Assembly: GCF_016031655.1 (NCBI RefSeq)
Contig: NZ_JACCHQ010000014.1
Location: 1 to 64,000, forward strand
Length of the DNA stretch: 64,000 nucleotides
Reading direction: 5' to 3'
Origin: Bradyrhizobium glycinis
Lineage (GTDB): Bacteria > Pseudomonadota > Alphaproteobacteria > Rhizobiales > Xanthobacteraceae
A program made the position numbers and the translations under genes. Position 1 is the first letter of the stretch, and the number at the start of each line of letters is the position of its first letter. Shown in pieces: positions 60,836-64,000 of this stretch. The notes beneath the pieces were generated by a model, which made no database searches, was not told where the DNA came from, and worked only from the letters and a program-made list of their open reading frames with translations.

Positions 60836-61199
60836 TCAGCGATGGTCTGTTATCATCATCCTAGCCGACAGCGTAACGATGGGCATGAGCGCGCCCAACA
60901 CTCCGAATGCCAAGGGCAAGCGCATCATTTGTGCAATGAGACCGATCCCGGCGGGCCGGACGAGTATACCCGCGTAGCCGCTTGTCGCGATGACCGCCTA
61001 CCTGTGCCTAGTGGCATCACATTCCGTTTGCCGGCGCTTCGACATATCCAATAAGCACGAACCCTGCCATAGCAATCAGCGCTATTGGTACGGCCACGAC
61101 TCCAAACGGCCCGTCACGATCGGCAGTGTCCGGAGCGTCAATGTGGCACGCTCCCCGATTCGTACCACCACGGCTTTCCGCTGAGACGCCCCTTCGCAT
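60836..61199 (-). pseudogene. MFS transporter remnant
   Basis: The minus strand retains pieces of the last helices of a major facilitator permease: VAVPIALIAMAGFVLIGYVE in one frame (near 61025-61095), then AVIATSGYAGILVRPAGIGL and IAQMMRLPLAFGVLGALMPI in another, ending at a stop at 60836. The pattern GYAGIL-x-P-x-IG is typical of MFS helix 10-11. Frameshifts and loss of most of the gene make it inactive. Confidence 0.5.
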
Positions 61200-61357
61200 G
61201 TTGGCTATTCGCGAGCGACTAGCGGGCCTGCTCTAGGCCATTGACGAGAGGTGTGAACCTTCACCAACCGCACTCGTGCGAGATCGAGCGATATTGACCT
61301 GCCACTGCGTATTTCCTCCAGAAGGAGTTAGAGTCCGGCCCGAAGAAGGACGGACAG

Positions 61358-61624
61358 ATGAAGCGAGCAAGGTTCACGGAAGAGCAGATTATCGCGGTAT
61401 TGAAGGAGCATGAGGCTGGGGCGAAGACAGCCGACCTGGCTCGCAAGCACGGTGTTTCCGAGGCGACGATCTACAATTGGAAGGCCAAATTCGGCGGCAT
61501 GGACGTTTCCGAAGCGAAGCGGCTGAGGGCCTTGGAAGAGGAGAACGCGAAGCTGAAGAAGCTTCTGGCCGAGCAGATGCTCGATGCGGCCGCACTTCGC
61601 GAGCTCCTTTCAAAAAAATGGTAG
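61358..61624 (+). CDS. IS3-family OrfA (HTH protein)
   Basis: The 88-aa protein has a helix-turn-helix (FTEEQIIAVLKEHEAGAKTA, DLARKHGVSEATIYNWKAKF) and a leucine-zipper helix (SEAKRLRALEEENAKLKKLL). It binds the IS ends. The frame ends TCA-AAA-AAA-TGG-TAG; the seven A residues at 61612-61618 allow a -1 shift into orfB to make the OrfAB transposase. Confidence 0.92.
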   Translation: MKRARFTEEQIIAVLKEHEAGAKTADLARKHGVSEATIYNWKAKFGGMDVSEAKRLRALEEENAKLKKLLAEQMLDAAALRELLSKKW

Positions 61625-62544
61625 GGCCCGCCGCCAAGCGCGCTGCGATCGCGCATCTGCAGGCCGTCATGAGCCTGTCGGAACGGCGGGCCTGCTCGAT
61701 TGTGGGGGCGGATCGGAAGATGATCCGCTATCGCTCCAACCGCCCGCCGGACGCAGTTCTGCGTGGCCGATTGCGCGATCTCGCCAACGAGCGGCGGCGT
61801 TTCGGCTATCGCCGGTTGTTCGTCTTGCTGCGGCGGGAGGGCGAGCCATCGGGGATCAACCGGATCTACCGGCTTTACCGCGAGGAAGGGCTCACCGTCC
61901 GCAAACGGCGGGCTCGCCGCAAGGCCGTGGGGACCCGTGCCCCGATCCTGGTCGAGGCGAGGCCGAACGCGCGCTGGTCGCTGGACTTCGTCCACGACCA
62001 GTTCGCCAATGGCCGACGCTTCCGCATCCTCAACATCGTCGACGACGTCACCAAGGAATGCCTGGGCGCCATTCCGGAGACGTCGATCTCGGGGCGGCGC
62101 GTGGCCCGCGAACTGACGGCAATCGTCCAGCGACGCGGCAAGCCAGGAATGATCGTGTCCGACCATGGCACCGAATTCACCTGCAACGCCATGCTCGCTT
62201 GGTGCAAGGACGCAGCCATCGATTGGCACTTCATCGCACCGGGAAAGCCGATGCAGAACGGCTTCGTCGAGAGTTTCAATGGCCGGATGCGCGATGAGCT
62301 ACTCAACGAGACCCTGTTCTTCGATCTCGATGACGCCCGCGCCAAGATCGCCAACTGGGTCGCCGACTACAATCTCCAGCGTCCCCACTCGTCGCTGAAA
62401 TACCTGACCCCCGCGGCCTACGCCGCCCACCTCACCGCAACGGACGATCGGCTGCGCAACCCCGACCAGCTCCGCCGATCGTCCGTTGCTCCATCCGCGC
62501 CACTTGGCGTACAAAACCCCGAGACTCTAACTGCCGCTGGATGA
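61618..62544 (+). CDS. IS3-family OrfB (DDE transposase)
   Basis: The 308-aa product has HTH_21 (RRRFGYRRLFVLLRREGEPS) and the rve/DDE integrase core: first Asp in ARWSLDFVHDQF, second in MIVSDHGTEFTC, Glu in MQNGFVESFNGRMRDELLNE, then NLQRPHSSLKYLTPAAYA. ATG 61618 overlaps the orfA end; the main product is likely the frameshifted OrfAB fusion. The catalytic triad is intact. Confidence 0.93.
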   Translation: MVGPAAKRAAIAHLQAVMSLSERRACSIVGADRKMIRYRSNRPPDAVLRGRLRDLANERRRFGYRRLFVLLRREGEPSGINRIYRLYREEGLTVRKRRARRKAVGTRAPILVEARPNARWSLDFVHDQFANGRRFRILNIVDDVTKECLGAIPETSISGRRVARELTAIVQRRGKPGMIVSDHGTEFTCNAMLAWCKDAAIDWHFIAPGKPMQNGFVESFNGRMRDELLNETLFFDLDDARAKIANWVADYNLQRPHSSLKYLTPAAYAAHLTATDDRLRNPDQLRRSSVAPSAPLGVQNPETLTAAG

Positions 62545-62562
62545 AAATGCAGTGGCAGGTCA

Positions 62563-62853
62563 ATATCATGAGAAATAGGAAATCGAGCGCGGTTTGGGCG
62601 CTATAGTCGTACTGCGGGGCCGGAGCCGGCCCGGATTTGCATCCACGCAGTCCACAAGAGAACGGTTTCATCGAAAAAGGGGGATTCGGGAGATGTCGTA
62701 GCTCTCCTGGGCTCTTCTGGCTGTCGCAAGGCCCATTTTAGTGCCCGCCACACGTGTTCTTCTAATGACCATCGGGCTGATCAAAGTTGGCCCGCACCAA
62801 TAGTAGGAGGCAAGTTAAAGAAGAATCGCTGTCCGCCGAGCGCGATGTCATCG
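62563..62853. other. 291-bp gap after the IS element
   Basis: After the ATAT target copy the sequence holds only short frames. No coding or RNA feature was recognised. Confidence 0.4.
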
Positions 62854-63042
62854 TCAGTGAGCGACTGTTCGCTTAAACCATTTCCTTGGTAGGCCGATGT
62901 AGTAGCCCCGCCTCCGAAGTTCCGGCTCGGTTCTGTTGAGCGTTTCGCAAATGGATTCCACCGGTGCGCCTGCATCAACAAGCTCGCGCAACAGTTCATC
63001 TTCTCGTATCGTCCAACGAGGAGAGCGAAGGGCAGCCTTCAA
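62854..63042 (-). CDS. Small Myb/SANT-like helix-turn-helix protein, 62 aa
   Basis: The product begins with TTG 63042, six bases after GAGG. It reads SPRWTIREDELLRELVDAGA, PVESICETLNRTEPELRRRG, YYIGLPRKWFK. The W-T-x-x-E-D-x-x-L-x-x-L pattern and the R-x-x-x-G-Y-x-x-GL ending match short bacterial Myb/SANT-like or GcrA-type DNA-binding proteins common in Bradyrhizobium. It probably binds DNA; target unknown. Confidence 0.6.
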   Translation of the reverse strand: MKAALRSPRWTIREDELLRELVDAGAPVESICETLNRTEPELRRRGYYIGLPRKWFKRTVAH

Positions 63043-63379
63043 TGTAACCTCTTAGCTCTGAGTTAATGCGGTTTTGAAGAAGAACTGTCGGCCAGCCCGA
63101 GCGTATTGCCAAGCTCGGCGAGCGATTCCGCGCTCGTGTTCTTGAAGCGCAGCACAGTCAACTGGCAAACCTGATCTGACCAGAATTGAGTGTAACCAAC
63201 TGTATGGCCGCCCATACGTCGCCTCGATTATTCCATGCTTGTGTCCGCTCGAAATTGGCAGCGGTGGATTTCCTTCGAAAGCTATACGTTGGCATAGCCG
63301 AAGAATACTTTCGAGCGATTAGGACTCACCTTAGACCGTGCCGTACGACCTGCGAGATGGGCTTGCGGTCCTGGAGTTA
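63043..63379. other. 337-bp stretch with no recognised gene
   Basis: A plus-strand frame at 63186-63389 (67 codons) has no family match and runs into IS110 debris. Nothing else was seen. Confidence 0.4.
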
Positions 63380-63605
63380 CTCTGCATGAGATAGCCTGTC
63401 GCTAGGAACGCCGCGCCGCCAGAACCGGCAGTACGATACATGCAGTGGGCCGGGCGCTTGGCCGCTGGCCAAAGGCCGCCTCGACTAGCCCGGCGCGCGC
63501 ATAACCGCGGCCGACTCATTCCCAACAGCCGCACGGGCGGGTTCAGCCCTAAATAGCTCACCAGCTTCTGCGGACTGTTAAACGCCGCCTGGTCCTGCTG
63601 CGCAG
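63380..63605 (-). pseudogene. IS110-family transposase remnant (C-terminal part)
   Basis: On the minus strand DQAAFNSPQKLVSYLGLNPP-VRLLG matches the conserved IS110/IS1111 transposase C-terminal segment (usually F-x-S-P-x-KL-x-SY-x-GL-x-P). It is followed by GGLWPAAKRPAHCMYRTAGS, resembling the WAAAKAPGPLHAF region with a frameshift. The N-terminal DEDD half is not present here. Confidence 0.55.
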
Positions 63606-64000
63606 TCCGGTCACATCAGAGCGGGCGTGTCGACCGTGCGAGATTTCTGTTTCATGCTAGACAGAGGGTGCGAACATGAACCAGAAGGCCGAACCATGCA
63701 AAGTGACGGCAGAATCAGTGTCGCCGGCAGGCGCGTGACCGCCTGGCGGTTCGACAACTTGACGTCTGTCGCACCGTGTCGATCACCTCGAATGACGTGA
63801 GATCTCTCCCGTGGCCGGCGTCGCCCTTTCGCAGAGCTCGACAGCCGCGCCGACCCGCAGCAGAAACTGTGGGTTGGAGGCGGCACGAGCACGCGTTCTC
63901 GCAGAATAACCTCCGGAACACCACCGTGAAAGGGCCGCCTGCGCTTAAACGAGCAAATGACCGCTCCACGGATCGGGGGCGCAACACCTCTCACATTTCC
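63606..64000. other. 395-bp right edge with no recognised gene
   Basis: Minus-strand frames are open (63611-63994) but lack protein-like composition. A short block reading NPQFLLRVGAAVELCE in another frame hints at gene debris. No call is made. Confidence 0.3.

Larger units (their letters stand above)
61295..62562 (+). mobile_element. Complete IS3-family element (IS407-type), 1268 bp
   Basis: The left end TGACCTGCCACTGC (61295-61308) is the inverse of the right end GCAGTGGCAGGTCA ending at 62562; similarity continues inward over about 40 bp (both with CCAG and AGTTAGAGTC). The element is flanked by ATAT on both sides (61291-61294 and 62563-62566), a 4-bp target duplication as expected for the IS407 group. 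orfA and orfB are intact with a slippery A7 run between them, so it appears transposition-competent and recent. Confidence 0.9.

Overview
The window looks like an accessory region of a high-GC alphaproteobacterium, most probably Bradyrhizobium or a close relative. Inferred signs are the dense ABC and TRAP transporter content, twin-arginine signal peptides on binding proteins, IS66/IS3/IS256/IS1182/IS110 elements, and a GDP-mannose dehydratase/GDP-fucose synthase pair of the NoeL/NolK type. No rRNA, complete tRNA or CRISPR array was seen.

Left part (1-15.4 kb): mobile and possibly defensive DNA. The end of an IS66 element (1-297) has cut a gene in two (298-645). Three minus-strand genes follow: a 590-aa unknown, a GIY-YIG/DUF4357 protein and a DUF4062 protein. 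Next come a small serine recombinase, small unknown genes separated by three copies of an ~85-95 bp hairpin-bearing repeat, a protein carrying family A / T7-like polymerase motifs (8428-9846), and two divergent tyrosine recombinases on either side of a tRNA 3' half (11638-11686). From 13.06 to 15.4 kb there is only debris: fused IS1182 and IS256 remnants and a decayed mdcB.

Centre (15.7-56.6 kb): a dense, well-preserved block of catabolic operons, most with their own regulator. In order these are a CUT1 sugar ABC operon with an SMP-30-type hydrolase; a TRAP transporter with a split transketolase, an SDR dehydrogenase and a LysR regulator; mmsA; a BMP-type nucleoside-like ABC transporter with a DapA-family enzyme and a GntR regulator; two NTF2-like proteins; a Urt/Liv-type transporter with a MarR regulator and a cytoplasmic AmiC-like protein; a rutB-rutC-rutD set with an NMT1-type ABC transporter and a LysR regulator but no rutA; and an HMG-CoA-lyase-like enzyme plus class III CoA-transferase with another NMT1-type ABC transporter and a GntR regulator. 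Near-identical 51-bp sequences lie at both ends of this block (15382-15432 and 57207-57257).

Right part (57.2-64 kb): a scar gene fusing a short piece of the transketolase gene to the effector half of the LysR gene found at 26.8 kb; the GDP-fucose gene pair; a decayed MFS transporter; an intact IS3-family (IS407-type) element with a 4-bp target duplication; a small Myb/SANT-like HTH protein; and IS110 debris. The most unusual items are the polymerase-like gene beside an integrase, the three-copy hairpin repeat, the DUF4062/GIY-YIG neighbourhood, and the rearranged transketolase-LysR scar.
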